A stretch of 64,000 nt of DNA from Rivularia sp. MS3 (lineage in GTDB: Bacteria; Cyanobacteriota; Cyanobacteriia; Cyanobacteriales; Nostocaceae), in contig JAHCMI010000001.1 in assembly GCA_019192545.1 (NCBI GenBank), positions 186,001 through 250,000 of the forward strand, given 5' to 3'. Below are positions 40,037 to 50,493 of this stretch, one piece after another. Within the stretch, counting starts at the first letter, position 1, and every line of letters starts with the position of its first letter. A program made the translations under genes and the position numbers. Below the pieces are notes generated by a model. That model was given only the letters and a program-made list of their open reading frames with translations. It was not told the DNA's origin and ran no database searches.

Positions 40037-40777
40037 ATGTTAGACATATTAGCTTTTATTGAAAGTAAAAAACAAGAATTTGCTAATTTACCTTTGTTTG
40101 AATTCATGCAAAATCAGAACTTGCACCCCAAACAAAGACTAAGCTTTGCTCCCTGCATGGCTCATTTTATTATGAGTTTTAGCGACCTAAATAAATACGT
40201 GCTTTTAGAAAAGCAGCCTCAGAATAAAATTCAAAGTATTATCAATCAACATGCTTACGAAGATGAAGAACATTGGTCTTGGTATCTCAAAGATATCGAA
40301 AAACTAGAATTAAACTCGAATATTAATTTTACTCAAGGATTAAGATTAGTTTGGAATCAAGAAACTATAATTACTCGTCAAATAACGTATATAATTGCTG
40401 GATATAGCTATCAAGCGATTCCCGAAATTAAATTAATAGTTTTAGAAGCCCTAGAATCTGTCGGTCACATTTTCTTTAATTTATCATCAAAAGTAGCTTC
40501 GGAACTGCGAGCAATTTCTCACAAGGACTATTTTTACTTTGGTGATGCACATCTAAGGGTAGAAACTGGACATGCAATGCGTACAAGTGAAGCAGAGGAT
40601 TATGTAGCGACAATAAAACTCACACATTTACAACGTCAACAAGCTTTTAAAATAGTCGAAAATATATTCCAAATTTTTACGGAATGGACATACGAGCTAT
40701 TAGCTTACGCACAAAAATACGGAGCAGAATCTCTTCTCGAAAATGACACAGAAACAGCTTTGATGGTTTGCATTTAG
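40037..40777 (+). CDS. CADD-like / heme-oxygenase-fold putative metalloprotein, copy 2
   Basis: A 246-residue paralogue of the preceding gene, with no insertions in the first 80 residues. It keeps QRLSFAPC-x-AHFIMSF, the His72/Glu75/Asp76/His79 cluster (QHAYEDEEHW), EALESVGHIFF, YFGDAHLRVETGHAM and the C-terminal FTEWTYELLAYAQK. Divergence is strongest between residues 95 and 130, the likely substrate-facing helices if the fold is right. Both copies end with a variable 15-20 residue tail. The tandem pair probably arose by duplication and may form a hetero-oligomer. Confidence 0.6.
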   Translation: MLDILAFIESKKQEFANLPLFEFMQNQNLHPKQRLSFAPCMAHFIMSFSDLNKYVLLEKQPQNKIQSIINQHAYEDEEHWSWYLKDIEKLELNSNINFTQGLRLVWNQETIITRQITYIIAGYSYQAIPEIKLIVLEALESVGHIFFNLSSKVASELRAISHKDYFYFGDAHLRVETGHAMRTSEAEDYVATIKLTHLQRQQAFKIVENIFQIFTEWTYELLAYAQKYGAESLLENDTETALMVCI

Positions 40778-40813
40778 TATTGGTTTTGATGATAAAAATA
40801 CATATATTATGAA

Positions 40814-40840
40814 AAAAGACGTTGCATCGCAACGTCTTTT
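40814..40840. terminator. Perfect palindromic terminator (AGACGTTGC family)
   Basis: A 12-bp perfect stem, AAAAGACGTTGC against GCAACGTCTTTT, with a three-base loop. Its A- and T-flanks suit bidirectional termination between the convergent CADD-like and M3 peptidase genes. Confidence 0.8.
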
Positions 40841-40900
40841 AATTGATTTTAATTAAATAATTGGAGAATTGTTTAGATCAAAAAAACAATTCCCTATTTC

Positions 40901-43006
40901 CTAAGCCGCACTTTTCAAACCATTGTGCTTGAGTAAAGGTTCGGTACTTGGCTCTCTACCCCGAAAAGATTTGAATACTTCCATCGGATGTTTGCTACCA
41001 CCCAAAGCAAGTACGGTGTCGCGGTAGCGTTTGCCGGTAGTTTTAATTGCTTGTTCGTTTTCTAATCCGGCTTCTTCAAAAGCAGCAAAGGCATCCGCAC
41101 TTAATACTTCAGCCCACTTATAGCTGTAATAACCGGCTGCATATCCTCCAGCAAAAATATGCCCGAAAGCACAGAGGAAATTATCTTCCGGTAGCGGTGG
41201 CAAGATTGTAGTATTTTCAGCAATACGGTTACGTACATCTTCTGGGGTTTCGCTACCATCGGGACGATAGCGGTAATGTAATTCGATATCGAGCAAGCTA
41301 AAGTGCAACTGACGCAACATGCCACTACCGCTCATATAGTTACGTGCTGCTACAAGTTTCTGATAATAATGTTCTGGTAGAGGCTCGCCAGTTTGGTAGT
41401 GCTTTGCCATTCCCATTAAAGTCGGACGCTCGTAACACCAATTTTCCATAAACTGACTGGGTAATTCTACAGCATCCCATTCGACATTATTAATACCGGC
41501 AGCGCTAGGATAATTAATTTTGGTAAGCATATGCTGCAAACCATGACCAAATTCGTGGAAGAGGGTTTCTACTTCCGTAAAGGTCATTAAGCTGGGTTTA
41601 TCATCAACCGGGGGGGTTTGGTTGCATATTAAATATGCTACTGGTAGCTGAATATCGGTTTTACCGTTTTCCTGAATTTTACGGCGATTTAAACAGGTAT
41701 CCATCCAGGCACCGCCGCGTTTTTCAGCAGGGCGGCTGTAAGGATCTAAATAAAAGTAAGCAATGGGATTTCCTGTTTCATCAGCTATTTGAAAATAGCG
41801 CACATTTTCATGCCATACGGGAGCTTGTCCGTCTGCGGGAGTAACGCTAACGTTGAATAAGCGTTTCACCAATCCGAATAAGCCGTCAAGAACTTGAGGA
41901 AGAGGGAAATAAGGACGTAATTCTTCTTGAGTAAAAGAAAACTTCTCTTCACGTTGGCGCTCTGCCCAAAAGCTGATGTCCCAGTTTTTTAAATCGTTTG
42001 CTTCTGGAGCGTTTTTAGAAGCTGCAAATTCTTTTAATTCTTTTAATTCCTTGCGTGCAGCATCATAGCTAGTAAGACGTAATTCTTCGAGAAGTTTGTC
42101 TACTGCTTCGACGTTTGGAGCCATTTTACTAGCTAAACTAACCTCAGCATAATTTTTATACCCGAGTAATTCAGCTAATTCTTGCCTTAGCCCCAAAATA
42201 CGTTTAATAATCGGCCTATTATCCAACTCCCCCGTAGATGCGCGAGATACAAAAGCTTTATACATTTGTTCGCGTAAATCCCGTCGCTTGCTGTGCTGCA
42301 TAAAAGGAGCATAGCTGGGGAAGTCCAAAGTTACCAGCCAAGGGCCATTTTCCGGAGTCGCGTTATCTTCACCAGTATCTCGTGCTGCTTGTGCTGCTAA
42401 ACTCAACCAGCTAGGAGGTAAACCTGTGACTTCTTCAGGATTTACAAGTTTTAATTTGAAAGCTTTGGTTGCATCTAAAACGTGATTGGAGAACTTTGTA
42501 GAAAGTTCGGCCATTTCCATTTGAATAGCATTGAAACGTGCTTGAGCTTCACCTTCCAAACCAATACCAGCAAGTTCTGCATCGCGGATAGATGATTCAA
42601 CAATTCGCTGTTGCGCTGAATCTAAAGTATTCCAATTATTGCCCTCTCGCAGAGCTTTGAAAGCATTATAGATAGGTTTACTTTGACCAATTCGTGTAGA
42701 AAACTGTACTATTTGTGGCTGTGAAGTTTCGTAAGCTTGACGCAATTCCGGGCTATTTTTCACACCCATCAAATGGCTAACAATGCCCCAACTCCAAGTT
42801 AAACGTTCGGTTAACCGTTCCAAAGGTTCTACCAAACCATCCCAAGTAGGTTTGACATTAGCTTCTAATTGAGTTAGTTCTTCGTTTAACTCTGAGAGTA
42901 ATTGATTTAAAGCAGGTTCTACATGTTCCGGTTTGACTTCTGTAAAAGGAGGTAAACCCGAACATTTGAGCAAGGGATTATCTGAAATAGCAACGTTCGT
43001 AGTCAT
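40901..43006 (-). CDS. prlC: M3 family oligopeptidase (oligopeptidase A)
   Basis: A 701-residue zinc peptidase with HEFGH-GL (H-E-x2-H) in the C-terminal third and a downstream catalytic Glu region (NVEWDAVELPSQFMENW). It degrades short peptides, including cleaved signal peptides, in the cytoplasm. The start ATG 43006 (MTTNVAIS) matches the family; the longer frame to 43117 adds 37 residues that read through non-conserved spacer. It is convergent with the CADD-like pair. Confidence 0.93.
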   Translation of the reverse strand: MTTNVAISDNPLLKCSGLPPFTEVKPEHVEPALNQLLSELNEELTQLEANVKPTWDGLVEPLERLTERLTWSWGIVSHLMGVKNSPELRQAYETSQPQIVQFSTRIGQSKPIYNAFKALREGNNWNTLDSAQQRIVESSIRDAELAGIGLEGEAQARFNAIQMEMAELSTKFSNHVLDATKAFKLKLVNPEEVTGLPPSWLSLAAQAARDTGEDNATPENGPWLVTLDFPSYAPFMQHSKRRDLREQMYKAFVSRASTGELDNRPIIKRILGLRQELAELLGYKNYAEVSLASKMAPNVEAVDKLLEELRLTSYDAARKELKELKEFAASKNAPEANDLKNWDISFWAERQREEKFSFTQEELRPYFPLPQVLDGLFGLVKRLFNVSVTPADGQAPVWHENVRYFQIADETGNPIAYFYLDPYSRPAEKRGGAWMDTCLNRRKIQENGKTDIQLPVAYLICNQTPPVDDKPSLMTFTEVETLFHEFGHGLQHMLTKINYPSAAGINNVEWDAVELPSQFMENWCYERPTLMGMAKHYQTGEPLPEHYYQKLVAARNYMSGSGMLRQLHFSLLDIELHYRYRPDGSETPEDVRNRIAENTTILPPLPEDNFLCAFGHIFAGGYAAGYYSYKWAEVLSADAFAAFEEAGLENEQAIKTTGKRYRDTVLALGGSKHPMEVFKSFRGREPSTEPLLKHNGLKSAA

Positions 43007-43117
43007 AGATGTGTGAGAAACAAATATTCTATTATATAGTTCTAATTTAATCAGTATTAGTAATAAGCGCGTTTGTGGAATTCCGTACCATTGAGGAGGG
43101 GGGAGACGATAAGCCAC

Positions 43118-43845
43118 TGCGTTGGGCAGTTTCCTCGCTTTTTGCCTCCCCTACAGCACAGATGTCCCAGCTGCGGCTATTGCTAAATATATCTGCAATA
43201 TATCTGCAAAAAATGTAAAAAATATTAAATAGACATCTGCGGGAAAAGATTCACCTATTTCAGCAAGGAGGCTCATACCTACCCCTTAGAGGCAGGTGTT
43301 GAGACGCGAATAATGCGGGAAGCAGAGCAGAAGCCGCATTTTCGCTCAGGAATTGCGAGGCAAAAACGAAACGTTCTTTGAGCAATGCGACTTACTCATG
43401 GAAGAAGAATAGTTAAGTTTTTGTCAAATATCCGGTTTACTCAAAACTAAACCAGTACGAAGCATCGCAAATAACACGATAGCTGCGAAAGTTAATACAC
43501 CCATCATCGGAGCAGCAACAGAAAAATCAATGATTGAAGCTTACTAAGAGTCTCACGCCAAGATGCCAATATGCAAAGTTTTAGGAATACATTATTGAAT
43601 ATTCTTTGATGGAGATATACAACAAAACGGCATTGCACAATTCAAAGGCGGAATTTATTTATTAGACAAAATTAGTGGGATAGTACGTTGCGCGGAGGAG
43701 GAGCACCCTACTGTTTAACTATATTTGCTGCAAAAAATAGAGTCAGAAGCTAGAAAAATGAATTTCTAAGTTCTGACTCGTATTTACTATGCGATTTTCA
43801 TAAAAAATTTGACAATATCTAATTATTCATTAATCAAGATTATAT
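43118..43845. other. Repeat-rich spacer without a confident gene
   Basis: The spacer between the M3 peptidase and the small membrane protein holds GC-richer blocks (about 43260-43400) resembling degraded interspersed repeats, and one short hydrophobic frame described separately. No ORF of normal size is convincing. Confidence 0.4.
43424..43507 (-). CDS. Possible small hydrophobic peptide
   Basis: A 27-residue frame starting MMGVLTFAAIVLFAMLRTGL and ending SKPDI. It has one membrane-spanning stretch, like the small PSII or cytochrome subunits, but I cannot match it to any of them. No ribosome-binding site is visible, and an in-frame stop lies 12 codons before the first ATG, so it may instead be the remnant of a larger gene. 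Confidence 0.3.
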   Translation of the reverse strand: MMGVLTFAAIVLFAMLRTGLVLSKPDI

Positions 43846-44127
43846 TCATTTACAACCAGATCCAATACATTCAACCGTCTTCACAGCTTCAACTTCATTT
43901 CTTACAAACAGATTATACTTTGGTTGCGAAACATAGAGTTGGTAAATTCCTAACAACAATAATACGCTGCCTACTTGTACAAATGGAGGAGCCGATACAA
44001 ACCCCATAACTAAAAGTATTGCTCCGGCAATAATAACTGCAATACGATAAACTTCCTCGGCTATTTTTAGTCCTAGCCAGATAGTACATAAAGCAATAAT
44101 AAACAGTACCGGATAAACTGCTAACAT
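43846..44127 (-). CDS. Small integral membrane protein of unknown function
   Basis: A 93-residue protein with three hydrophobic segments at about residues 3-20, 25-44 and 48-66, then a C-terminal soluble tail with Cys87 and Cys92 near the end (CIGSGCK). I do not recognise a family. An AGGAGATC ribosome-binding site lies just before ATG 44127. The spacing of the Cys pair (C-x4-C) could bind metal or form a disulfide. Confidence 0.6.
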   Translation of the reverse strand: MLAVYPVLFIIALCTIWLGLKIAEEVYRIAVIIAGAILLVMGFVSAPPFVQVGSVLLLLGIYQLYVSQPKYNLFVRNEVEAVKTVECIGSGCK

Positions 44128-45070
44128 TTTGATCTCCTAAACTACTGCGGTTAGAATTATCTATCGCTCTACTAGAATAACAATTGTTTCGACCTTCAAT
44201 GACTATCTTTTTACAATTCTAAATATCAAATGATTCGGGTACTCAAATAAATTATACGCAGCTTATTTTCAAGTCGATTATAGATACTTTCCTTAACATT
44301 GATTCAAGTTGTTACTGTTGTAATATGAATTCGCATTAAACTTCAACTGTATATCTCTCGAAAAAAATCCATAAGACAACGCCGAGTAATAGAATATCAG
44401 TCATTATATTTCAGCTATGAGAAAGCAACCAGCAAGCAAATAATATATTACGTTATATCAGGCTATTAAATTTTTGCTTCTGATAAAAACTGCAATAGCC
44501 ATTTCGGTTTTTGTAGCCGAGCAAGATAATAGTAGAGATATTTTTAATCTAATATAAAGTCTATTAAATTAAAAAGAATAATTACATAAATAAAATTTTT
44601 CTTGTAAAAGTCAGGCGTTGGCTCATGGCAATATTAATCATTAATTGGTATCTAAGTGCAGCCCCTTAAATTTCCCAATTATAAATAAATTTAAAATACA
44701 TTTCTTCCCCACAGTTAGGGGTTAGGAGGCTATTTATATTGCAATTTTGTAACACATAAACTAACCTATCGTTTGTATTAGTAGCATAGCTGATAAAATA
44801 ATATTATCGAAAACAAATTTAAAATATATACTCCTAAAGTCGTATCTTGAGATGTATTTGATAAACTTGTTAAACGGCTAACAATACAGGTATTTAAACT
44901 TATTTAACAGCGAAAAAATTTTTAATGGGTTCCCGTCACAGCACTCTATAGCATAAATGTGTTAGTTGCGGTCATTCCTAATAGTAAGTAATTAACAGAA
45001 TTTGATATAACTATTTAGTCATACAGCAGCCGTTCGTTTATTTATATTTGCAATCAAAACTGTTAGCTGC
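44128..45070. other. Long AT-rich spacer, no gene seen
   Basis: 943 bp of AT-rich DNA between the small membrane protein and the hybrid kinase. I find no credible ORF, no tRNA-like fold and no long inverted repeat. Confidence 0.4.
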
Positions 45071-47353
45071 TTATTGTAAAGGTAAAGTAACCGTAAAAGT
45101 TGTACCTCTTCCTTCTCCTTTACTTTCAGCAGTGATTTTACCATTGTGCAATTCTACTAAGTGACGAGCAATAGTTAATCCTAACCCTAAACCCTCCTGC
45201 TTAGTTCCAATATTGCTACCTTGATGAAAACGTTCAAAAATTAACGGTAATAGTTCGTTACTAATTCCGCTTCCCGTATCAATAACTTTAATTTGTGCAT
45301 TATTTTCAATCTTTTGTAAATTAACTTTGATATACCCCGATTCTGGTGTAAATTTAACAGCATTATTCAATAAGTTATCGACTACCTGCTGTAAACGTTT
45401 GGCATCTCCTAACATATTATTTATATGAGAATCAAATTCAGACTCTAAATGAATATTCTTAGCGTTTGCTATTGGGTATACTGAGTCGATTGCGTTATTA
45501 AGAATAGATTCCAGTTTTACCGGACTCATTTGCAGTTGCAGCTTACCACGTATAATTCTGGATATATCTAACAAATCTTGAATTAAAGCATCTTGGACTT
45601 TAGCATTACGCTCAATAATTTCTATACTACGGTTTCTTGTGGCTTCGTCTTCGCCATTATTACGTAAAATTTGCGACCATCCTATAATTGCATTCAGTGG
45701 CGATCGCAAATCGTGAGATATCATCGCCACAAAATCATCTTTGGCTATATTGGCAGCTTCAGCTTGTTCTCTGGCTTGTTGCTCGCTAATTAATAGCTGA
45801 GCGCGTTCTTTCTCTATCCGCTTACGCTCTGTAATATCTAGTACAAAAGAAACACCAGTATTTGTAGAATTTTCTAACAAGCAAGCACCTAAAACAATAG
45901 GCACTTTAGAGCCATCCTTACGAATATATTCTTTCTCAAAAGGATGACAAACTCTATTATTTTTAATTTGCTCAATTGCTTCTTTATCAGCTTCTTTCCA
46001 TTCTAGAGGTGTAAATTCATCCCAACGGATTAATTCTGCTTCTAAATCTTCGCGACTGTAACCAATTATCTCTAAAAAACGGGCATTAGCATCAACTACT
46101 TTACCGTTGGTTTTCCAAAACATAATTCCCAACATGTTAGACTCAAAGATATGACGAAAACGAGCTTCACTTTCTTTCAAAGCTTCTTCTGAATGTTTTT
46201 GAGCCGTAATTTCTCTAACTACTCCTAGCAACTGCCGGGGTTTTCCATCCACAGTTCGATTAAATACTGTATCGCGACTGCTAAACCAATGCCATTCATT
46301 TTGAGCATCACGCATCCTATATTCAGATGGCAGTATTTCTCCATCATTTAGGAATGCAAACTTTTTTAAATGATTCTTTAAACGCTGACAATCATCTGGA
46401 TGAACTAAATTCTGTAATAAATCGGCTCCCATATCTTTAATCGCCAGCGGAGAATAACCCAAACGCTGCTCAACTTGACGATTAATATAAATATTACGCT
46501 TTTCTTTTAAATCAAATAAATATAATATATCCGGTGTTGTATCGGCGATTTGTTGAATTAGATGCTGACTTTCCTGTAAAGCTTGTTCGGATATTTTGCG
46601 TTTTGTAATATCGCGCCAAGTTGCCACAAAACCATTTTCTAATTTAGATATTCTAATATCGTAAGCTTTATTTAAAATTGGCTGTCTACTATGCTCAGAG
46701 AAGCATAAAACTTCCTTTGAAAATGGCTTACCCGTTTCTACAACTTGGCAATATTCGTTAAACAACTCTTCCTGTTGCCTGCTTCCGTGCTTTTGTAAAC
46801 CTATTAATTCATTTTCCCATGCCGCAGAATTTAAATATTCGCGATTAAATCCTGTAATGCTTCCATTATTATCGCGAATACAAACATATATACCGAAGCA
46901 GTCAAGCATATTTTCGACAGAAGTAAGAAAACGTTGCTTGCTTATTTCTAACTTCTGCTGCAAAATCTTTTTTTCGATAACGTTTCTGACAGCTAAACGC
47001 AGAATTTCTGCTGTGGTATTTGCTTTTACTAAATAATCTTCTACTCCGTACTTCATTGCTTGTACGGCTATTTTTTCGCTTCCTTCTCCTGTAAGCATTA
47101 TGATTGGAGGAATGTCACCATTACAGCAATCTTTTAACTCTTGTATAAACTCCAAACCATTTATATCTGGAAGCATATAATCGAGCAAAATAATATCTGG
47201 GTGGATTTGCTTGCAGGCTTCTAAACCATCTTTTCCATACTCTTGCTCTACAAACTTGTAATCATATCTATCATCTCTTTGTAAATAACGACGATAAGTA
47301 TGTCTATCTTCGAGGCAATCATCAATAATTAAGACTGTACGATGGTTTTTCAT
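45071..47353 (-). CDS. Receiver-PAS-PAS-PAS-histidine kinase
   Basis: A 760-residue soluble kinase. It has an N-terminal receiver domain (Asp58 in LLDYMLPDING, conserved acidic pair Asp11-Asp12), three PAS domains with PAC motifs (about 140-255, 262-385, 395-510), and a kinase core with His547 (ISHDLRSPLNAI), NLLNNAVKFTPE, DTGSGI and GLGLGLT. An N-terminal receiver makes it a likely downstream acceptor in a phosphorelay. It lies 333 bp after the phytochrome and regulator genes on the same strand, so a link with light signalling is plausible but not proven. Confidence 0.9.
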   Translation of the reverse strand: MKNHRTVLIIDDCLEDRHTYRRYLQRDDRYDYKFVEQEYGKDGLEACKQIHPDIILLDYMLPDINGLEFIQELKDCCNGDIPPIIMLTGEGSEKIAVQAMKYGVEDYLVKANTTAEILRLAVRNVIEKKILQQKLEISKQRFLTSVENMLDCFGIYVCIRDNNGSITGFNREYLNSAAWENELIGLQKHGSRQQEELFNEYCQVVETGKPFSKEVLCFSEHSRQPILNKAYDIRISKLENGFVATWRDITKRKISEQALQESQHLIQQIADTTPDILYLFDLKEKRNIYINRQVEQRLGYSPLAIKDMGADLLQNLVHPDDCQRLKNHLKKFAFLNDGEILPSEYRMRDAQNEWHWFSSRDTVFNRTVDGKPRQLLGVVREITAQKHSEEALKESEARFRHIFESNMLGIMFWKTNGKVVDANARFLEIIGYSREDLEAELIRWDEFTPLEWKEADKEAIEQIKNNRVCHPFEKEYIRKDGSKVPIVLGACLLENSTNTGVSFVLDITERKRIEKERAQLLISEQQAREQAEAANIAKDDFVAMISHDLRSPLNAIIGWSQILRNNGEDEATRNRSIEIIERNAKVQDALIQDLLDISRIIRGKLQLQMSPVKLESILNNAIDSVYPIANAKNIHLESEFDSHINNMLGDAKRLQQVVDNLLNNAVKFTPESGYIKVNLQKIENNAQIKVIDTGSGISNELLPLIFERFHQGSNIGTKQEGLGLGLTIARHLVELHNGKITAESKGEGRGTTFTVTLPLQ

Positions 47354-47686
47354 TATATATTACCTTTTCCTGCTTCGCCTCGAAGTAAATAACTCTTCTT
47401 CTACTTAGTAGCAGCAAGGGGATTTTTTCTAAGATACAGCTAATTATTAATATTTTATAAATTTTTACTATTTTTCACAACAGTTTGTATATTTTTACTT
47501 CATTTTAGAATTTCTATTTGATCTATATCTATATTAAGCAATGCTAATTGTTTGTAAAACACTATGCAAATTAATGTATTAAACGCTAGTGGAAGCGTGA
47601 TGTTCGCGACTGCGGGCAAATACCATGCTCCCACTATTTATAAGTTAACGAATGCCAATTATTGAAAAGTATTTTTTGGGCAAGAA
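47354..47686. other. AT-rich spacer
   Basis: 333 bp between the response regulator and the hybrid kinase. A GTGGGAGCATGG-type repeat segment stands near 47590-47640, similar to the GGGAGCA/TGCTCCC palindrome at 63970. Nothing else is evident. Confidence 0.4.
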
Positions 47687-48163
47687 TTAGTATAAATTTG
47701 AATCTTTACCTTCTTCGGGAAGAACAACTATTTTAAACCAGTAGTCTATGATATACTGCATTACTTCTTTAGATTGTTGTACGTTCATTGGTTTAAGGAT
47801 ATAGCTATTCACTCCGAAGCGATAACAGGTTTTAATATCTTTTGGATTAGACGAAGTAGTATAAACGATAACTGGAATAGTTCTAAGTTGTTCGTCTTGC
47901 TTAATTTGTTCTAAAACTTCTCTTCCATCAGTTCCCGGTAAATTCAAATCTAGCAAAATTATAGATGGACGAGGCGCTTGTTTATCATCTTCATAATCTC
48001 CTTGACGATAAAGAAAATCTAAAGCATCTTCACCATCAATACAGCGATAAATCGGATTAGTAATTGCCGATTTTTTAATAAAGCGTCCAAATGCTTCAAA
48101 ATCCTCGTCGCTATCCTCAATTACAAGTAAAGGTAAATATGATTTTTCTACAATTTGTTGCAT
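47687..48163 (-). CDS. rcpB: Phytochrome-associated response regulator (Rcp/RcpB type)
   Basis: A 158-residue single-domain receiver. Phospho-acceptor Asp72 lies in [11 protein letters not shown], with the acidic pocket Glu16-Asp17, TTSS and ILKP completing the active site. There is no output domain. Its start codon overlaps the phytochrome stop codon by one base (TAATG), so the two are translationally coupled. This matches the Cph-Rcp pairs of cyanobacteria, in which the regulator takes the phosphoryl group from the phytochrome. Confidence 0.9.
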   Translation of the reverse strand: MQQIVEKSYLPLLVIEDSDEDFEAFGRFIKKSAITNPIYRCIDGEDALDFLYRQGDYEDDKQAPRPSIILLDLNLPGTDGREVLEQIKQDEQLRTIPVIVYTTSSNPKDIKTCYRFGVNSYILKPMNVQQSKEVMQYIIDYWFKIVVLPEEGKDSNLY

Positions 48164-50493
48164 TATTCTCGATCGGGTTGCAAAGTAAAATAGAAAGTGC
48201 TGCCTTCTTTAAAAGTTGACTCTACCCAAATAGTTCCATTGTGACGTTCAACAATTTTTTTAACAATTGTCAAACCAGCCCCAGTGCCACCCCCATATCT
48301 GTATGGAGCATGTAATCTTTTAAAGATGCGGAAAACAGTTTCTAGATGTTTGGGGCGAATTCCAATACCATTATCTTTCACATAAAAGATAGTTGGTGGC
48401 TGTGAATCACTGCTATGAGTATATTGTAATTGGTACTCTTCCACATTAGTAATTGGATCGATGAAACCAATTTCTACCCATTTTTCAGTTTTATCATTAT
48501 ACTTTAAACCATTGCTAATAAGATTACTAAATAATTCGCTAATTTGAGTTGCATCGCAATAAATTATAGGTAGTTTTCTGGGAATGCGAATATCAACATC
48601 TTGATTTTGACTAATTCTAATAACATCTGCGACATTATTCACAAGCTTGTTTAAATTAGTCTTATTTAGCAAAAGTTCGGTTCTTCCTAAACGAGAATAA
48701 TATAGTAAGGAATTAATTAAGTTTTCCATGCGTTTAGTTAGCCGCATCAAAGTTTCTAGTTTAGAAACTCCATCACTATCTAAAGTGTCTCCATAATCTT
48801 CCATCAGAAAGCTAGAATAGTTATGAATTCCCCGCAATGGTTCTTTGAGATCGTGAGATGCTATATAGGCAAAAGAATCCAAATCATCATTACTACGTTC
48901 CAATTCCAAATTAACTTTGGCTAATTCATCGGCTTTTCGCAGCAAGATGCCGACAATCGAACTTCGTAACTCTAATGTTGCTTCAATTTCGCATTTCTTC
49001 CAAGCTAAGGACTTATTTCTTACAGTTTCTTGCCATAGTTTAAACGATTGTCTGGGGGATATATTTACGGTTCCATCTTCCAATACTTCTATAGGTTTAT
49101 TAGGGTTTCCCCCCCAATTAACCGTTTGCACAACTTCCCGACGAAACCATAATATGTAAGTTTTTTGAACTTTAGAAATTGCTAAAGCGATTAAACCGCT
49201 ACCTGCATCGGTAAAATTTTCTGCTTCGGGATAAACGCTAGCTAGGGAATCGGTATGATAAATAATTTCATTTCCCATTTGAGTTTCTACCCAAGAAATT
49301 AACTCATTAATTTGTAATTCTGTAGGAATAATACCTTCTGTAATTAAGCTATCTGCATGACAAATTGCCACACCAGAAGCACCAACTAAATCCAATAAAT
49401 CGGATGGATTCTTAGTTAAACCATCAATTAAATCTTCTGCTTGGGTAATTGAATCGATAAACCTAGACTGAATTGATTTCAACTTTATTTTATAGTCTAA
49501 ATCTTCGTTTTCTTCTTTGGCTGCTAATTCAAAGGACATTATTTGTCCTAAAAATTCACATACCGTGCGAATTTCGTAAGATACGGTTTTTTCAGAACTG
49601 TAATGGTGACAAGCAATTAAACCCCAGAGCTTCTTATCTTTCAATAAAGAAACCGACATCGAAGCCGTAACACCCATATTGTGCAAGTACTCGATATGTA
49701 GCGGTGAAACGCTGCGTAACACCGACAAACTCATATCTAAAGGTTCCTTTGTTTGGGGATTTAATTGGGGAACCAAATCAACTGACTGATAATTTACATT
49801 CCGAATCAAGCGCAGTAAATTTAGCTCATACAGCCTTCTAGCTTGCTTGGGAATATCAGTAGCGGGATATCGCAAACCTAAAAACTTATCTAAATCTTCT
49901 CTAGGATCTTCAGCGATAACCATACCCGCTCCATTATCATCAAAGCGGTAAATCATTACCCTATCAAAGCCAGTTGTTTTCCTAATCTCTTTGACAATCA
50001 CATCACAAAGCTCGCTGAGTGTCGAACTTTTCTGTATTTTGCTTAAAGGAGTTCTAACTAAATTGTAAAAATCAAAAAATTTTGCATCATCTTGATTTGA
50101 TTGCGTCGGTTCCAACTCTAAAACGACTACACCAACGCTACGATGAACTATGCCGTCAAATACAAAAGTTTTATCAGCAGTTTCAATCGAAATTTTTAAA
50201 GGATTTACGCTTTCAAAATCCTCTGTCAAACACATACGTATCGCTTGAATCTGACTTTCATCAAGCAGAAAACTCAATTTTTTGTTTAACAACTCTTTCG
50301 GCTGCAACCCTAGATATTTAAGTGTATTATCACTTACCTGTACTATCGTAAATTCCGGTTCACTTAAAGCTAATAATATACCATGCGGCTGAATCGAACT
50401 CGGAATTTGAATTGCTTCGCGATCGCAATTTGTTAAATTCACATTTTGCGCCGTCACGACTTTATTTGTACTTTCAGCATTACCCAGGCTCAT
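48163..50493 (-). CDS. cphB: CphB-type biliverdin-binding phytochrome histidine kinase
   Basis: A 776-residue PAS-GAF-PHY-histidine kinase. Cys23 sits in the bacteriophytochrome signature [17 protein letters not shown], the biliverdin attachment site. In the GAF domain the Asp motif is ATDIP (Asp213), and the site that holds Cys in phycocyanobilin phytochromes is Leu265 in [14 protein letters not shown], followed by the conserved His266. This combination is that of CphB, which binds biliverdin. The kinase core has His547 ([10 protein letters not shown]), N-box [14 protein letters not shown] and GGGTGAGL. It should sense red/far-red light and pass phosphate to the overlapping regulator. Confidence 0.93.
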   Translation of the reverse strand: MSLGNAESTNKVVTAQNVNLTNCDREAIQIPSSIQPHGILLALSEPEFTIVQVSDNTLKYLGLQPKELLNKKLSFLLDESQIQAIRMCLTEDFESVNPLKISIETADKTFVFDGIVHRSVGVVVLELEPTQSNQDDAKFFDFYNLVRTPLSKIQKSSTLSELCDVIVKEIRKTTGFDRVMIYRFDDNGAGMVIAEDPREDLDKFLGLRYPATDIPKQARRLYELNLLRLIRNVNYQSVDLVPQLNPQTKEPLDMSLSVLRSVSPLHIEYLHNMGVTASMSVSLLKDKKLWGLIACHHYSSEKTVSYEIRTVCEFLGQIMSFELAAKEENEDLDYKIKLKSIQSRFIDSITQAEDLIDGLTKNPSDLLDLVGASGVAICHADSLITEGIIPTELQINELISWVETQMGNEIIYHTDSLASVYPEAENFTDAGSGLIALAISKVQKTYILWFRREVVQTVNWGGNPNKPIEVLEDGTVNISPRQSFKLWQETVRNKSLAWKKCEIEATLELRSSIVGILLRKADELAKVNLELERSNDDLDSFAYIASHDLKEPLRGIHNYSSFLMEDYGDTLDSDGVSKLETLMRLTKRMENLINSLLYYSRLGRTELLLNKTNLNKLVNNVADVIRISQNQDVDIRIPRKLPIIYCDATQISELFSNLISNGLKYNDKTEKWVEIGFIDPITNVEEYQLQYTHSSDSQPPTIFYVKDNGIGIRPKHLETVFRIFKRLHAPYRYGGGTGAGLTIVKKIVERHNGTIWVESTFKEGSTFYFTLQPDRE

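Noticed and set aside
37054-40777. Natural-product gene cluster formed by the O-methyltransferase and CADD-like pair
   Set aside because: No PKS, NRPS, precursor peptide or transporter is nearby, and an 895-bp divergent spacer separates the genes; kept only as a hypothesis in the findings.
43007-43117. 37-residue N-terminal extension of the M3 peptidase
   Set aside because: It is not typical of the family and translates spacer DNA; ATG 43006 gives the expected start.
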